Shown piece after piece: positions 19,367-28,554 of a stretch of 64,000 nucleotides of DNA; position 1 is the first letter of the stretch; each line of letters opens with the position of its first letter. Under the pieces are notes generated by a model. The model was not told where the DNA came from and searched no databases. It saw only the letters and a list, made by a program, of their open reading frames with translations. This DNA is from a bacterium HR17 (lineage in GTDB: Bacteria; Armatimonadota; Fervidibacteria; Fervidibacterales; Fervidibacteraceae). The DNA lies in the NCBI GenBank assembly GCA_002898575.1, contig BEHT01000008.1, positions 1 through 64,000 of the forward strand. The letters run 5' to 3'. The position numbers were made by a program, and so were the translations under genes.

Positions 19367-19420
19367 GCGGGTTGAGGGGCACGCCCTCCGAGCATGCGCG
19401 GCGGGCAGGACGCCCTACCC
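19367..19420. repeat. Degenerate hairpin repeat with AGGA loop
   Basis: The segment contains CGCCCTCCGA and then GGCGGGC-AGGA-CGCCC followed by a CCC tail. This resembles, in degraded form, the AGGA-loop hairpin and CCCTCCGA arm of the repeat family at 36.3, 47.1 and 51.6 kb. The conserved termini of that family are not present, so membership is doubtful. Confidence 0.3.
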
Positions 19421-19455
19421 ACATTCAAGGCATCGCAAAAGCAAAGTGTGGCACG

Positions 19456-21069
19456 CTACGGGGCACGCGCATGCTGCGGACATCGCACGGGACGGTTGCT
19501 CAGCCACACCGCCCCACGCTGGCGCTCCACAAGGTGCAGGGGTAAACCGCGCAGGTCGGGCAAAAAACGCACATGGGTTAGGACATCCACCCGCTGAAAG
19601 GACGCCAGCAGTGGGGCGAGCTGCTTGGCGCTATCTATGCGCACCACACGACGCCCACTGTAAAACACGACGCTGGACAAATCGCGCCGATAAACGATGA
19701 GCACATCCTCAGGGCGCAACTGACGCGCCGCTTGTTGTGCGAAGTGCTTCAAGGGGTCTTGGCGGTAAGCGCCGATGATAGGCACCAATGTGGCGAAGGC
19801 GATGGCATGCCACACGCAGAGCAGCGCGACGCTTGCGAGCACCATCTGCCGGCGCGGCAACAAGCTGACCGCTGCCAAGGCTGCTGCCAACCCTGCTAAG
19901 GCGTTGGTGCCCCATCCAAACGACACAGTTTCACCGCCGCTGAACCGCAAGCGCCAATCTGCGACCGCATTGAGCGCGAACGGTGCGACGGCTGAGATAA
20001 CCGCGCCGACGACCGCAACGGCTCCCCACGCAAATTTACCCCATCGCTCTTGAGAGGGTGTCGCGTTTGCCCCCCATTCGCCGACCAGCGCCGCTACCGC
20101 CGGCACAGACAGCAGCACATACTGGGGGTTTTTGGTGTGCGACAGCGTGAAGACGAAGATGGGCAAAACTGCCCAAACGCGCCACAGCCACTGCCATGCC
20201 ACCGCCACCTGTTCGTCCGTGTCGCTTGGAGGGCGCAATCGCCACACCGCTAACGCCGACCAAGGCGCCGCCAGCGCGAAGGCTGTGACGGGGTAGTAAA
20301 CGATGTGCACCAGCAACGGCAATTTGCTGCCGCCGGCGTAGCGGTGCACATTCTCTGCGAACAAAAATTGGCGCAGAAATTCGCCTTGCGTGCGGACCGT
20401 CACGGCAACATACCAAGGCGCGACGATGAGAACGAACAACACCGCCGCCCCCAGCACGACACGCCAATGGGGCACGCAAAGCGCGCGGCGCCCCACGATC
20501 AACGCTGTCACAACGACGATGCACACGGGCAGCGCGATACCGACGGGTCCTTTGGTCAAGACCGCTAACCCCATCGCTGTGGCAGCCGCATACAGCCACG
20601 CCGTGTGTCCCGTTGTCAACGCGCTCCAGAGGGCTGCGATGCCCCCTGCCATGAACGCCGTCAGCACCATGTCGGTGATGGCAGCGTGCGCAAACAGTTG
20701 CGTGCCCAGCATCGTCAACCAAGCCATTGCGGCGATGTAGGCAGCGTCAGCGCCCAAGGCGTGCCGCACCATCGCCCAAACCGATCCTGCCAGCACCAAC
20801 GCGGCTACGCCCGACCAAAACCGCGCCGCAAACTCGTTAATGCCGAAGAGACGGTAGGCAATTATCAGCAGCCAATAGAAGAGGACTGGTTTGGCGTAAC
20901 GCGGTTGCCCATTGAAGGTGGGAAGCACCCAATCGCCCCGCAGCATCATCTCCCGCGCCGCTTGGGCATAACGGGGTTCATCCGTGTCAAAAAGGGCGGT
21001 CCGGTGGCTCCCCCAAAAACAAAGCGCAGCGGCAACCGAGAGCAACGCCGTCCACAATAGCCGCTTCAT
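19456..21069 (-). CDS. GT39-type membrane glycosyltransferase (PMT/ArnT family)
   Basis: About 537 residues with ten or more hydrophobic helices, starting MKRLLWTALLSVAAALCFWG. The periplasmic loop FDTDEPRYAQAAREM carries the Asp-Glu pair typical of ArnT and other GT-C enzymes, followed by YAKPVLFYWLL. A hydrophilic C-terminal domain (from about residue 440) ends near VERQRGAVWLSNRPV. Such enzymes move a sugar from a polyprenyl-phosphate donor to lipid A, protein or glycan on the outer face of the inner membrane. The ATG at 21069 is chosen because the longer open frame runs back through both tRNA genes. Confidence 0.8.
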   Translation of the reverse strand: MKRLLWTALLSVAAALCFWGSHRTALFDTDEPRYAQAAREMMLRGDWVLPTFNGQPRYAKPVLFYWLLIIAYRLFGINEFAARFWSGVAALVLAGSVWAMVRHALGADAAYIAAMAWLTMLGTQLFAHAAITDMVLTAFMAGGIAALWSALTTGHTAWLYAAATAMGLAVLTKGPVGIALPVCIVVVTALIVGRRALCVPHWRVVLGAAVLFVLIVAPWYVAVTVRTQGEFLRQFLFAENVHRYAGGSKLPLLVHIVYYPVTAFALAAPWSALAVWRLRPPSDTDEQVAVAWQWLWRVWAVLPIFVFTLSHTKNPQYVLLSVPAVAALVGEWGANATPSQERWGKFAWGAVAVVGAVISAVAPFALNAVADWRLRFSGGETVSFGWGTNALAGLAAALAAVSLLPRRQMVLASVALLCVWHAIAFATLVPIIGAYRQDPLKHFAQQAARQLRPEDVLIVYRRDLSSVVFYSGRRVVRIDSAKQLAPLLASFQRVDVLTHVRFLPDLRGLPLHLVERQRGAVWLSNRPVRCPQHARAP

Positions 21070-21096
21070 TCTCTTTGCGTCCCCATCAGTCAGATG

Positions 21097-21124
21097 TTGT
21101 TGGCAATACAGGCGATGGCATAAT
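21097..21124 (+). promoter_or_regulatory. Promoter for the tRNA-Pro / tRNA-Gly pair
   Basis: TTGTTG at 21097-21102 and CATAAT at 21119-21124 are separated by 16 bases. The -10 lies 14 bases upstream of the tRNA-Pro start, a plausible spacing for a stable-RNA promoter. It also lies in the divergent space before the glycosyltransferase gene. Confidence 0.5.
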
Positions 21125-21138
21125 TTAACGCACCGTAG

Positions 21139-21213
21139 CGGGGCGTAGCGCAGTTTGGTTAGCGCGTCGGCTTTGGGAGCCGAAGGTCCCCGGTTCAAAT
21201 CCGGGCGCCCCGA
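21139..21213 (+). tRNA. tRNA-Pro (anticodon TGG)
   Basis: A complete cloverleaf: acceptor CGGGGCG pairs with CGCCCCG. The anticodon stem TCGGC/GCCGA encloses loop TTTGGGA with anticodon TGG at 21174-21176, and the T arm is CCCGG-TTCAAAT-CCGGG. The 3' CCA is not encoded; the discriminator A is followed by TAAATT. Confidence 0.95.
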
Positions 21214-21248
21214 TAAATTGTCCACACTTGCCAGCCGGTCGCGATGGG

Positions 21249-21323
21249 GCGGGCGTAGCTCAGGGGCAGAGCATCGGCCTTCCAAGCCGAGGGTCGCGGG
21301 TTCAAATCCCGTCGCCCGCTCCA
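21249..21323 (+). tRNA. tRNA-Gly (anticodon TCC)
   Basis: A complete cloverleaf: acceptor GCGGGCG pairs with CGCCCGC. The anticodon stem TCGGC/GCCGA encloses loop CTTCCAA with anticodon TCC at 21281-21283. The T arm contains GGTTCAAATCC. Discriminator T at 21320 is followed by an encoded CCA (21321-21323). It lies 35 bases after tRNA-Pro and probably shares its transcript. Confidence 0.95.
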
Positions 21324-21449
21324 TTTGTCACCTTCGTGTCCATCCCGCAACGCACCGCGACACAGCGGCTTCGTCTAAACACATGGTGTGTTCCCCGCCA
21401 AGGCGCGTTCACTGACTGCAGGCGTCAATGTCGCGAAGGGGTGCAGTTT

Positions 21450-22886
21450 ATGTCCATGTTTAGGTCGCTGGGCAGGGCAAAGCCGGTCGCCGCATTGGAG
21501 TGGACGGACGGGGCGCTACGCCTTTCCGTGCCTGCGCGCAGCGGTCGGATGACCGCCACTTTCCCTTTGACGGCGCCGCCCGAAGAGCAAGCCTTTGAAG
21601 TCAGCCAACGCGTGCAAGAGTTGGTGCGTCGGGGGACTTTGGTCGCGCCGGTGTGCATCGTTTTGCCGTCACACGCATGCACTTTCAAACTGTTGCGCTT
21701 GCCCTCGGGCAACGGCGACAGCATTGACCAAACATGGCGCGCCGAAGCCGTCAATCAACTGGGGCTACCGGCGCAGGAAGTGGAACTGGCGTTTTACGAA
21801 CAACCTGACGGCGTCTTGGTCGCTGCGTGCCGCAAAAGTTTCCTCCACACTTACCTAGCGCCCTTCGTGCAAACGGGGCTTGCCGTGCGATGGGTGGTGC
21901 CCTCGGTGATCGGTCTATGGGCGAGCGTGACCGCACCGCCGTCTGAAAGTTGGGGGTTAATAGAACTGCGCGGTAACCCCGAACGATGGCTCGCCGCCAC
22001 CCTCGCCTTGGGCAAAGGGCGCCATCTGCGGTTGGTGCACTCGGTGCCCTTCAACGGGGACGGCGCCGAACGGCTCACGGACGAACTGCAACGGGCTTTT
22101 GCCCTTTACCACCGCTCGTTCAGTGAACCGATAACCCGTCTGTTCGCCGTCGGCGATGGCGCTTTGCTGGGCGATGTGTCAGCCCATTTAGCCCGCACCC
22201 TACAACTTTCGGTAGAAGATTTGCCGCTTGCGGCAGAGGGCAACAACACCGCCGAGCGGGTTCTTAGCACGATCGCCGCTACCGTCCCGGCTTTGCCGGC
22301 GTCTGCAAGTTTCCCGCCCCCGCAACCTGAACCGGCGTTAGCGTGGCGGCGATTGGAAGAACGGCTCATCGGTGCTGTCGCCGTTTTAGCCGTTGTGGGT
22401 TTGGTCGCCGCCCTCATGCTGTCGTCGCGCGCTCGCGCCTTGCAAACTCAAGTGGCAGAGAAACAGACAGAAAACGCACAACTGGAGCAAGCCCTGAACC
22501 GTTTGGACGCCGGCGCTTATGCCACCAAAGTGCAAGCGATGGAGCAACTGTGGCGACAAGTCACCGACCCCCGCAACGACCCGCTGGAAGTGCTTTACGC
22601 TGTCAGCAAAGCCTTACCTGCCAGCGCATGGGTGACCGAGATGGCGTTCCTGCGGGACGGTCAAGTCGTGTTGCGAGGCAGCGCGCTGTCGCACGGTGCA
22701 GTCGCCGATGCCGCCCGGGCGTTGAGCAGCACCTTTGTCGCCGACAACCGCCCTTTGTTTGTTGAGGTGCAGACGAACTTCGCCAACGCCCGCACGGAAG
22801 GCGGAAAAACTTTCGTGGATTTCCAAATCACCGGCTGGCTGCGTGAACGGAACCTGCGCGGGCAAAGGCAGGTGCAACGCCCATGA
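21450..22886 (+). CDS. GspL-like (PilM-PilN fusion) secretion/pilus assembly protein
   Basis: About 478 residues. The first 285 look like a divergent PilM/GspL cytoplasmic actin-like domain (AALEWTDGALRLSVPA; LPAQEVELAFYEQPDGV). One transmembrane helix lies near residues 304-326 (LIGAVAVLAVVGLVAALML). A coiled coil follows (LQTQVAEKQTENAQLEQAL), then a PilN-like ferredoxin fold (LPASAWVTEMAFLRDGQVVLRG). This is the domain order of GspL, the inner-membrane platform protein of type II secretion, equal to PilM plus PilN of type IV pili. The ATG at 21450 is preceded by AAGGGGTG. The stop overlaps the next gene by ATGA. Confidence 0.75.
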   Translation: MSMFRSLGRAKPVAALEWTDGALRLSVPARSGRMTATFPLTAPPEEQAFEVSQRVQELVRRGTLVAPVCIVLPSHACTFKLLRLPSGNGDSIDQTWRAEAVNQLGLPAQEVELAFYEQPDGVLVAACRKSFLHTYLAPFVQTGLAVRWVVPSVIGLWASVTAPPSESWGLIELRGNPERWLAATLALGKGRHLRLVHSVPFNGDGAERLTDELQRAFALYHRSFSEPITRLFAVGDGALLGDVSAHLARTLQLSVEDLPLAAEGNNTAERVLSTIAATVPALPASASFPPPQPEPALAWRRLEERLIGAVAVLAVVGLVAALMLSSRARALQTQVAEKQTENAQLEQALNRLDAGAYATKVQAMEQLWRQVTDPRNDPLEVLYAVSKALPASAWVTEMAFLRDGQVVLRGSALSHGAVADAARALSSTFVADNRPLFVEVQTNFANARTEGGKTFVDFQITGWLRERNLRGQRQVQRP

Positions 22887-23515
22887 AAGACGGACACCGG
22901 GTCATGCTGGTCGGGTTAGCCGTCATCGCCTTGCTTTGTTGGGGTTGGGCTGCTTCCGCCTTTTGGCAGGTGCGTTCCCTCCATCAACACCTCGCTGACC
23001 TCAACGCCCAACAGCGCGCCTTGAGCCAACGCCTCGCGACCGCCCACCATCAGCAGCAACGCTACAACGACATCGTGCGAGAACTGGGGCAGCCGCTCAG
23101 CCGTTTTGAGCCCGGGCAATTGACGGCGCGCTTGATGGAGCAGGTGGAAGGCGCTTTGACCCAAAGCCGCCTGAAAGTGGAAACGCTGCAGCCGATGGCA
23201 TGGCAAGTAAATCCCGACCTAAGATGTGTGCGGTTGCCCGTCCAAGTGACGGCGACGACGACACACAAGACGCTGAGCGATGCCCTGCAGGGCATCACGG
23301 AACTGCTCCAACGGCTCCGCACTTTGCGTCCGCCGCTAATTGTGGAGCGGTGGAGCATGCAGGTCGTTGGGCAGCCTCAGCCGGCTTTTCGCGTCCAAGC
23401 CTTATGCGTGTGGCTTGTGCCAGTGGACGATGCCGTTTTGAAAACTTTAGCGCCCGCACCGCGCCGACGCACTGCGCCCTTCGGTGCGGCAGGCGCGCCG
23501 GCGCTGGAGAGGTGA
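22883..23515 (+). CDS. GspM/PilO-like inner-membrane platform protein
   Basis: 210 residues with one N-terminal membrane helix (about 7-27, MLVGLAVIALLCWGWAA). A coiled-coil segment follows (VRSLHQHLADLNAQQRALSQ), then a small periplasmic domain of ferredoxin-like character (TQSRLKVETLQPMAW; LTELLQRLRTLRPPLIVER-like region). Size, topology and position directly after a PilM-PilN fusion fit GspM/PilO, which pairs with GspL/PilN. The four-base ATGA overlap suggests stoichiometric translation. Sequence identity to known members looks low, so topology and context carry the call. Confidence 0.65.
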   Translation: MKDGHRVMLVGLAVIALLCWGWAASAFWQVRSLHQHLADLNAQQRALSQRLATAHHQQQRYNDIVRELGQPLSRFEPGQLTARLMEQVEGALTQSRLKVETLQPMAWQVNPDLRCVRLPVQVTATTTHKTLSDALQGITELLQRLRTLRPPLIVERWSMQVVGQPQPAFRVQALCVWLVPVDDAVLKTLAPAPRRRTAPFGAAGAPALER

Positions 23516-23521
23516 TCTCCG

Positions 23522-24493
23522 ATGAGCCGCGAAGTGACCCCGCGTGATTGGGCAATCTTGAGTGTGTTCACGGTCGCGCTTGTTCTCGGTTGTTACGCCT
23601 ACTATCGCCACGTGACGGCTCCGTCTGCGTCGCGCGGTCAAACCGTCGCTACCACGACAGCGACGCAGTCGTTACGACGAACTTCCGAAGCGCTAACGAC
23701 AACGGACACCGCTCAAGCCCCAGTCGTTCAACAATCCGCCAGTCCAGCGGCTTTGCCGCGACGAGACTACCGTTTCATCGCCGACCGCAACATTTTCCAA
23801 CCGCCCCGCGAATCACCGCCCCAGCGGACTCAACCCTCAACAACGGTGCGGTCAACAGCGCCGCCAACACCGTCACGAACGCCGCGCGGGTTAAGCGCGC
23901 CGCCCCCGTTGCCGCCTGCCCCACCGCCTCTGCCGGCGGCGAGCACGCCGCCGCCGTCAACGGTCATGGCATCGCGCCCTGCCAATTTGACGGCGACGGG
24001 CGTCGTGCGCTTGGGCAGCGACACTTATGTGGTCTTGGAAAACCCGCAAACCCGTGACACGGCATTCGTGCGGGTCGGCGAAAGCGCTTTTGGCTATCAG
24101 GTCGTGAACGCCGGCGACAACTATGTAGAGGTGCGGCAAGGCGATTTCGCCTATCGCATCACTTTAGGCGAAGGCAAGCAGGAACGCAAAATCTTGGCGA
24201 TGGGCGGAGCACCCGGACAAGCCCCCCGTCCGGGTGCAGTGTCTTCCCCCCCGTCACCTCCTGGCTCGCCCTCTGGTTTCGGCATGGGCAACAGAGGTGG
24301 AGACGGCGGCAATAGACGGCGCAACCCGTCGGAGTGGGTGACCCGCGTCGTTGACCGATGGAACCAACTGCCGGAATTCGTGCGCAACCGCATCATGGAA
24401 CGGCTGCGCGAAAACTGGTCACAAATGTCCCCCGAACAGCAACAACAGGTGCAACAAGCCCTCCAGCGCGCTGGCGTCAACTTCACACCGTAG
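23522..24493 (+). CDS. GspC/PilP-like periplasmic linker protein
   Basis: 323 residues: a single N-terminal helix (WAILSVFTVALVLGCYAYY), then the motif DRNIFQPP, which recalls the DRNLF-type segment at the start of GspC homology regions. A Pro-rich linker of about 60 residues comes next. A small beta domain spans about 155-220 (LTATGVVRLGSDTYVVLEN; FVRVGESAFGYQVVNAGDNYVEVR), and the tail is hydrophilic, Gly/Arg-rich and helical. GspC links the inner-membrane platform to the secretin, whose gene follows 36 bases later. The C-terminal 90 residues have no counterpart I recognise. Confidence 0.65.
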   Translation: MSREVTPRDWAILSVFTVALVLGCYAYYRHVTAPSASRGQTVATTTATQSLRRTSEALTTTDTAQAPVVQQSASPAALPRRDYRFIADRNIFQPPRESPPQRTQPSTTVRSTAPPTPSRTPRGLSAPPPLPPAPPPLPAASTPPPSTVMASRPANLTATGVVRLGSDTYVVLENPQTRDTAFVRVGESAFGYQVVNAGDNYVEVRQGDFAYRITLGEGKQERKILAMGGAPGQAPRPGAVSSPPSPPGSPSGFGMGNRGGDGGNRRRNPSEWVTRVVDRWNQLPEFVRNRIMERLRENWSQMSPEQQQQVQQALQRAGVNFTP

Positions 24494-24529
24494 CGTAAGC
24501 GTAACCCGTTGAGCCGAGGTGACCTGCCG

Positions 24530-27500
24530 ATGAAAGCGCTCAGACCCTCGTGGCAATGGCGTTGCTGGCTGACAACGCTCGTCTTAGCGGGGTGGCTGTC
24601 ATGGGCACCGATGGCGTCAGCGTTTCAAGCCACCTTACCGGTCGCCCAACAGCCGCCGGACCAACCCAGCGCCCCACCGCAGCAACCGCCTGAGCAGCCC
24701 CAACAACCGCCGCCTGAACAACCACAACAACCTGAACAGCCCCAGCCACCACAACAGCAACAGCCACAACAGCCGCAACAGCCGCAACAACCGCCGTCCC
24801 CACCGGCGCAACCGCCGCAGCCCTCGGCTCCTGTCGCCCCGCCTGCTCCGGCGGGTCCGTCGCGCACCGAAGGGCGCATCTTTCGCGAGGCGCGGGGCGT
24901 GATGGTGGAGTTGAATTTTGTGCGGGCGGAAATTTCAGCGGTCTTGGAGTTTTACAGCAAAGCGACGGGCAAAATTTTCGTCCCCCATCCCAACTTGGAA
25001 GGAACGCTCACCATCATCGCGCCCTTCCGCATGAGCGTTGACGAAGCGCTGCAAGTGTTAGCCGCTGCACTGGCGGTGCGTGGGTTCACCTTAGTGCCTG
25101 AGGGGGACCGCATCGTCAAAATTGTGCCGATCGCTGAAGCCCGTCAACAAGCCCTTGAGACGCGCTTTGGTGACGCCCAAAAACCACCTGTCCCGCCCAG
25201 CCAATTGGTTACGCAAGTCTTTCCCCTGCGCTACCTGAACGCCCGCCAAATGCAAGCGGAACTGCAACCCTTGCTGTCGGCACAAAACGCGCTGCTCGCC
25301 AGCACCAGCATCGGCAACATGCTCATCGTCGTGGACACCCAAGCCAACATTGACCGTCTCAGCCAACTCATCAAGTTGATGGATGTGGACTTGTCGGCGC
25401 AAGTGGCGATAGAGGTCGTCCCGTTGCAATACGCCGACGCCCAACAAGTCGCGCAAGCGTTGGGACAGTTGTTGGCGCCGATGGGCGTGGTTGTCGGCTC
25501 TGCACCCCGCCCCACGGCGCCGACGCCGGGACCGCCGAGCGCCCCCGCACCTTCACTTGCGGTCACAACCGCGTCCATTCAACTTGTGCCTTTCCCGCAT
25601 TCCAACGCCCTGCTCGTCTGGGCGCCGAAGGAGCGTATGGAGTGGGTCAAAGCGTTCATCCGTAGGCTGGACACGCCCGCAGCGGAAGCCTTGCAGGTGG
25701 AAATTTTCCGCCTGCAATTTGCCGACGCCGCTGACATGGAGCGGATTTTGTCGGAACTGTTTGAACGCCGCACTGTCACCGCGCCGCCAGGTCAACCGCC
25801 GTTCCAACCGCCCCAACCGCAACCCCAACCGCAACAAACGGGGCAACGCCGCGCCGTGCCGACGGAGCCTGAGGCTATCATCACTTCCGACCCGCGCACT
25901 AACTCCGTCATCGTCGCGGCAACGCGCGAACGGTTGGACGCCATTCGTCAACTCATCCAGCAATTAGATGTAGATGCCCGCCCCAATCTACAGTTCAAAA
26001 TCATCCCGCTGCAACGGGCTTACGCGCCCGACACGGCACAGATTCTGCAGACATTGCTGGTGGAAGGCGTGGCGGCTGCGCAGCGGCAGCCCAGCGCCGG
26101 GCGTTTTGCCGCCTTTTTCGCGCAACCCAGCCCGACCGCCCAAGCGATCGCCGGTGGCGCCGTGCGGAGCGGTGAAATTCGCATCGCTGCTGACACCCGT
26201 GCCAACGCGTTGGTCGTCGCCGCTACCCGCGAAAACTTGGCGCTGGTGGAACAGTTGGTCGCCGAACTGGACAAAGATTACCTGCCGCCGGTCAAGGTCA
26301 AAGACTTCGTCCTCAAATACGCTGACGCCACGCAGGTGGCGGACATGCTCAACAGGATGGTGCAAACGACGGCGCAACCGCGCGGGGGCTTCCCCTTCTT
26401 TTTCGCTGGCATCCCCTTTGAGCAACGGGTGGCGGGACCGAGTCAGTGGATGGGCTTTCAACAAAATGTCGTCGTCGCTGACCCTCGGCGCAACGCGGTC
26501 GTCGTCGCCACGACAGACGCCAACATGCCTCTCTTTGAACAGGTGATCGCCCAATTAGACCAACCTGCCGATTTGGGGCGGCTCGTCAAGGTCTACCCCG
26601 TCCAAAATGTGGACGCTCAAGCCTTAGCGGACACCATCAACAGCATCATGCAACAACAGCGCCGTCCGACCGGCTTTTTGTTTTTTGCCCTGCAGACTTT
26701 GGGTGGAACGCAGCAACTGGGTCCGCTGCAAAACTTGCAGGATGTCACCGTCACCGCCGATAACCGCACCAACTCCATCGTCGTCACGGCACCGCCTTCA
26801 GCGTTTTCCGCCATTGACAGTTTGATTGAGCAACTGGACCGCCCGCAGCCGCAGGTGTTCATTGAAGTCATCATCGCCGATGTGACGCTGACGAAAGAGT
26901 TGCAGTTCGGCGTAGAGTGGCACATCAGCCAGCAAAACATTTTCGGCGCGACCAACCAAGTGACGACGGATGTCGTCACGGGGACACCGACCCCTTCAAC
27001 AACCGGCGCGCAGGGGTTGTTCTACACCTACCTGAGCGATAATTTCCGCGCCATCTTGCAGGCGTTAGCCCGCGACCAGAAAGTGCAAGTCATCGCCACG
27101 CCGCACATTTTGACGATGGCGAATGTGCAAGCCCAAATCCAAATCGGGCAACTCTTTCCCGTCGTCACAACTTTCTTCCCAGGCACAGTCGGCACACCGC
27201 CTCAGATCAGCACCGAATTGCGCTCTATTGCGACGACCTTGCAAGTGACCCCGCGCGTTAACAACGCCGGTTTTATCGTCATGGACATCGTGCAAACAAT
27301 TGACGATTTAGGCGGCACGGTCACGCAAGCGGGTTTCACACAACCCATCATCAACAACCGCCAAGCCCGCACCTCGGTGACGGTGCGGGACGGTGAAACG
27401 GTCGTCATCGGTGGTATCATGCGCGACCGCGTGCAGGAAATTAAGACGGGCATTCCCATCCTCAAAGATTTGCCGCTCATCGGCGCCCTCTTCCGCCGCA

Positions 27501-27730
27501 CCGAAAAGAGCCGGGAGCGGACCGAATTGATGGTGTTTTTGACGCCGCGCATCATCCGACACCCCGCTGAATTGCCCAAGTTGACCGAAGAGGAACGCAA
27601 AAGGAGTCGCCTTGCCCCGCCGCTTCCGACGCCGACCGTCCCTCAACAACAGCAAAAACAAAATGCCCTTCCCAACGCCCAACCTGACCGGGAGACGCCG
27701 CTTGAGAGCGTGCCTACACCGCGCCGATAA
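24530..27730 (+). CDS. Secretin, GspD/PilQ family, with expanded periplasmic domains
   Basis: 1066 residues from the ATG at 24530 (GAGGTGAC upstream). Order: signal peptide; a Pro/Gln-rich tract at about residues 40-115; an N0-like domain (VELNFVRAEISAVLEFYSK); about six N1-type repeats, each with a strand like VFPLRYLNARQMQ and a later NALVVAATRENL-type strand; then the secretin barrel (FIEVIIADVTLTKELQFGVEW; TSVTVRDGETVVIGGIMRD; GIPILKDLPLIGALF). The C-terminal tail is Gln-rich. It forms the outer-membrane channel for type II secretion or a type IV pilus. Usual GspD is 650-750 residues, so the N-domain number is high. Confidence 0.85.
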   Translation: MKALRPSWQWRCWLTTLVLAGWLSWAPMASAFQATLPVAQQPPDQPSAPPQQPPEQPQQPPPEQPQQPEQPQPPQQQQPQQPQQPQQPPSPPAQPPQPSAPVAPPAPAGPSRTEGRIFREARGVMVELNFVRAEISAVLEFYSKATGKIFVPHPNLEGTLTIIAPFRMSVDEALQVLAAALAVRGFTLVPEGDRIVKIVPIAEARQQALETRFGDAQKPPVPPSQLVTQVFPLRYLNARQMQAELQPLLSAQNALLASTSIGNMLIVVDTQANIDRLSQLIKLMDVDLSAQVAIEVVPLQYADAQQVAQALGQLLAPMGVVVGSAPRPTAPTPGPPSAPAPSLAVTTASIQLVPFPHSNALLVWAPKERMEWVKAFIRRLDTPAAEALQVEIFRLQFADAADMERILSELFERRTVTAPPGQPPFQPPQPQPQPQQTGQRRAVPTEPEAIITSDPRTNSVIVAATRERLDAIRQLIQQLDVDARPNLQFKIIPLQRAYAPDTAQILQTLLVEGVAAAQRQPSAGRFAAFFAQPSPTAQAIAGGAVRSGEIRIAADTRANALVVAATRENLALVEQLVAELDKDYLPPVKVKDFVLKYADATQVADMLNRMVQTTAQPRGGFPFFFAGIPFEQRVAGPSQWMGFQQNVVVADPRRNAVVVATTDANMPLFEQVIAQLDQPADLGRLVKVYPVQNVDAQALADTINSIMQQQRRPTGFLFFALQTLGGTQQLGPLQNLQDVTVTADNRTNSIVVTAPPSAFSAIDSLIEQLDRPQPQVFIEVIIADVTLTKELQFGVEWHISQQNIFGATNQVTTDVVTGTPTPSTTGAQGLFYTYLSDNFRAILQALARDQKVQVIATPHILTMANVQAQIQIGQLFPVVTTFFPGTVGTPPQISTELRSIATTLQVTPRVNNAGFIVMDIVQTIDDLGGTVTQAGFTQPIINNRQARTSVTVRDGETVVIGGIMRDRVQEIKTGIPILKDLPLIGALFRRTEKSRERTELMVFLTPRIIRHPAELPKLTEEERKRSRLAPPLPTPTVPQQQQKQNALPNAQPDRETPLESVPTPRR

Positions 27731-27869
27731 GCCGTTGAGCGCTGCACGGGACGGGGACCCACCCCGCTGAAAAAGTGGGCAGTCTCAGGCGAAGTGACGG
27801 GCGCACCATCGTGCGTTCCGGCAGCGATGCCACGCAAAACAAAAACAGTCGCTGAGGAGGTGTTGTTTG

Positions 27870-28529
27870 ATGAAGCGTTACCTGATAGGTATCGGTTTGA
27901 TCGCCGTCGGTTTCTTGGGTGGGTTGTTGGCGCAACAACCGGCACAGCCGCCGAGAGCGCCGGACTTTTCCCAATTCGCCCGCCGTATCCCGGTTGCCTT
28001 CGGCACCGTCGTTAGCGTGCAGGGCAACACGCTCGTCGTGCAAGCGGCGTTCGGTGAAAACACCGTAACGCGCACTGTCACTGTATCCAACAACGCGCAA
28101 ATCCAACGCAGCCAGCCGGCGACGCGTGCTGACATCAAACCCAATACCGTTGCGGTCGTGCAGGGGCAACCTGACCCGCAGACGGGTTGGTTGAGAGCGA
28201 CGACGGTCGTCGTTATGCCCCATTTGCCCCGTGAAGGGGTGACCGTTGTCGGGCGCGTTTACGATGTCAAGGGCGGCGGTAGCCAGTTTGGTGTTAGCGC
28301 CCCTGTCTTGGTCAACCCTGACGCGCGCGTTTTCAAAATGACGCCTATTAAACTGGCTGACCTTAAGCCGGGCGAGCGCGTGTTTGTGCGCGGACGCCCC
28401 GATGAACAGGGCAACCTCGTCGCTGAAACCATCGTCGCCGGCGAGATGCCCCCCTTTGGCGGCTTCGGCGGCGGACGAACGCGCGGCTTCGGGCAAGGAC
28501 CCCGCCGCGAACGGGCTGCTCAGCGGTGA
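27870..28529 (+). CDS. Exported DUF5666-like protein
   Basis: 219 residues beginning MKRYLIGIGLIAVGFLGGLLA, a signal or anchor helix, with GAGGAGGT eight bases upstream of the ATG at 27870. The body has two repeats of an OB-like strand pattern (FGTVVSVQGNTLVVQA...TVTVSNNAQI, and VGRVYDVKGGGSQFGV...VFKMTPIKLADLKPGERVFVRG). This matches the style of DUF5666 proteins. A Gly/Arg-rich tail follows. No enzyme motif is seen. A strong hairpin terminator follows at 28555, so the gene ends this transcription unit or stands alone. Confidence 0.6.
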   Translation: MKRYLIGIGLIAVGFLGGLLAQQPAQPPRAPDFSQFARRIPVAFGTVVSVQGNTLVVQAAFGENTVTRTVTVSNNAQIQRSQPATRADIKPNTVAVVQGQPDPQTGWLRATTVVVMPHLPREGVTVVGRVYDVKGGGSQFGVSAPVLVNPDARVFKMTPIKLADLKPGERVFVRGRPDEQGNLVAETIVAGEMPPFGGFGGGRTRGFGQGPRRERAAQR

Positions 28530-28554
28530 ACTTGGGGCGGCTCGTCTGCGTCCC

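Noticed and set aside
21228-21449. 552-residue version of the GspL-like protein starting inside the tRNA region
   Set aside because: The extra N-terminus is translated tRNA-Gly sequence; the ATG at 21450 has a ribosome-binding site and begins the homologous part.
24540-24879. Gly/Cys-rich and Val/Ala-rich minus-strand ORFs
   Set aside because: They are antisense shadows of the secretin's Pro/Gln-rich low-complexity tract.
27731-27869. Possible riboswitch in the spacer before the DUF5666-like gene
   Set aside because: Short complementary pieces (CCCAC/GTGGG, GCAC/GTGC) are present but no known aptamer core could be recognised.
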